Below are positions 5,438 through 5,532 of a DNA stretch of 5,532 nucleotides, piece by piece. Positions within the stretch are counted from its first letter, which is position 1; every line of letters begins with the position of its first letter. Position numbers and translations under genes: made by a program. Source of the DNA: Caryophanales bacterium (GTDB taxonomy: Bacteria > Bacillota_I > Bacilli_A > RF39 > UBA660); assembly GCA_016291995.1 (NCBI GenBank), contig JAEEZV010000050.1, positions 1 to 5,532 on the forward strand. Reading direction: 5' to 3'. The notes under the pieces were generated by a model. It worked only from the letters and a program-made list of their open reading frames with translations, had not been told where the DNA came from and did no database searches.

Positions 5438-5532
5438 GCCAACCCGAAAAAGGGCTGGAGAAAGAAACAAAGTTCTTTGAAAACTGAGCAAAACGTCGAT
5501 TTTGAGTAGCACAGTGAAAAAACTTAAAAGAA
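5438..5532 (+). other. Leader of a ribosomal RNA operon, upstream of the 16S gene
   Basis: This is the transcribed leader between the rRNA promoter and the 16S gene, which lies outside the window; I see no start of mature 16S sequence here. A GC-richer hairpin is possible near the 5' end: CCAACCC (5439-5445) with GGGCTGG (5452-5458), six pairs with one A-C mismatch and a GAAAAA loop. No T-run follows, so it is not a terminator. The segment AGTTCTTTGAAAACTGAGCAAAAC (from 5471) is nearly identical to the conserved 16S leader sequence of many Firmicutes. No reading frame of note is present. Confidence 0.85.
5472..5483 (+). promoter_or_regulatory. boxA-like antitermination site
   Basis: GTTCTTTGAAAA resembles the boxA core TGCTCTTTGA/TGCTCTTTAACA of bacterial rRNA leaders, which NusB and S10 (NusE) bind so that RNA polymerase ignores termination in untranslated rRNA. 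It lies about 35 bases after the predicted transcription start, a normal position. The match is by core sequence only. Confidence 0.75.

Noticed and set aside
5439..5458. Leader hairpin as a terminator for trxB
   Set aside because: The stem has a mismatch and no T-run follows, and it lies downstream of the rRNA promoter, where termination would stop rRNA synthesis.
5484..5532. Start of mature 16S rRNA at the right edge
   Set aside because: The conserved 5' sequence of 16S (around GAGTTTGATCCTGG) is not present, so only the leader is in the window.

Overview
This window reads as chromosomal DNA from a low-GC Firmicute (Bacilli or Mollicutes-related lineage). The DNA is strongly AT-rich, AGGAGG-type ribosome binding sites are common, and the proteins resemble Bacillus-type families (RNase HIII, YshB/CvpA, YlqC/KhpA, YvlD, Lgt). 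Two genes end in TGA (the YvlD-like gene and lgt) and the tryptophans I checked are TGG. The organism therefore uses the standard bacterial code, not the Mycoplasma code. Several gene blocks look like shortened versions of Bacillus operons, which suggests a streamlined, possibly host-associated genome. That last point is inference.

Layout: (1) 1-740, minus strand, the first 246 codons of rnhC (RNase HIII), running off the left edge. (2) 741-824, an 84-bp divergent intergenic region. (3) 825-1838, cvpA-trxA. (4) A near-consensus promoter, then rpsP-khpA (1907-2427), closed by a clear rho-independent terminator. (5) A second cluster from an extended -10 promoter: an unrecognised 230-aa gene, a YvlD-family membrane protein, lgt and trxB (2506-5342), with the last three in a tight or overlapping array. 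(6) 5343-5532, the promoter and leader of a ribosomal RNA operon (TTGACA-17-TATATT, A-tract UP region, leader hairpin, boxA-like antitermination site). The 16S gene itself would start beyond the right edge.

How the genes fit together: trxA and trxB encode thioredoxin and its reductase, a working redox pair, in separate transcription units. lgt begins lipoprotein maturation at the membrane. rpsP and khpA serve the ribosome and RNA binding, and the rRNA promoter at the right end adds to the translation theme. rnhC removes RNA from RNA-DNA hybrids.

The most unusual structure is a 19-bp inverted repeat (18 of 19 positions match; the one mismatch is a G-U pair in RNA) that brackets the rRNA promoter, with its right arm covering the -10 element. 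Other points are a changed NADPH-binding motif in TrxB, missing operon partners (zapA, polX, mutS2, rimM, trmD, rplS, hprK), and a conserved-looking protein of unknown function. I see no mobile element, CRISPR array or tRNA.
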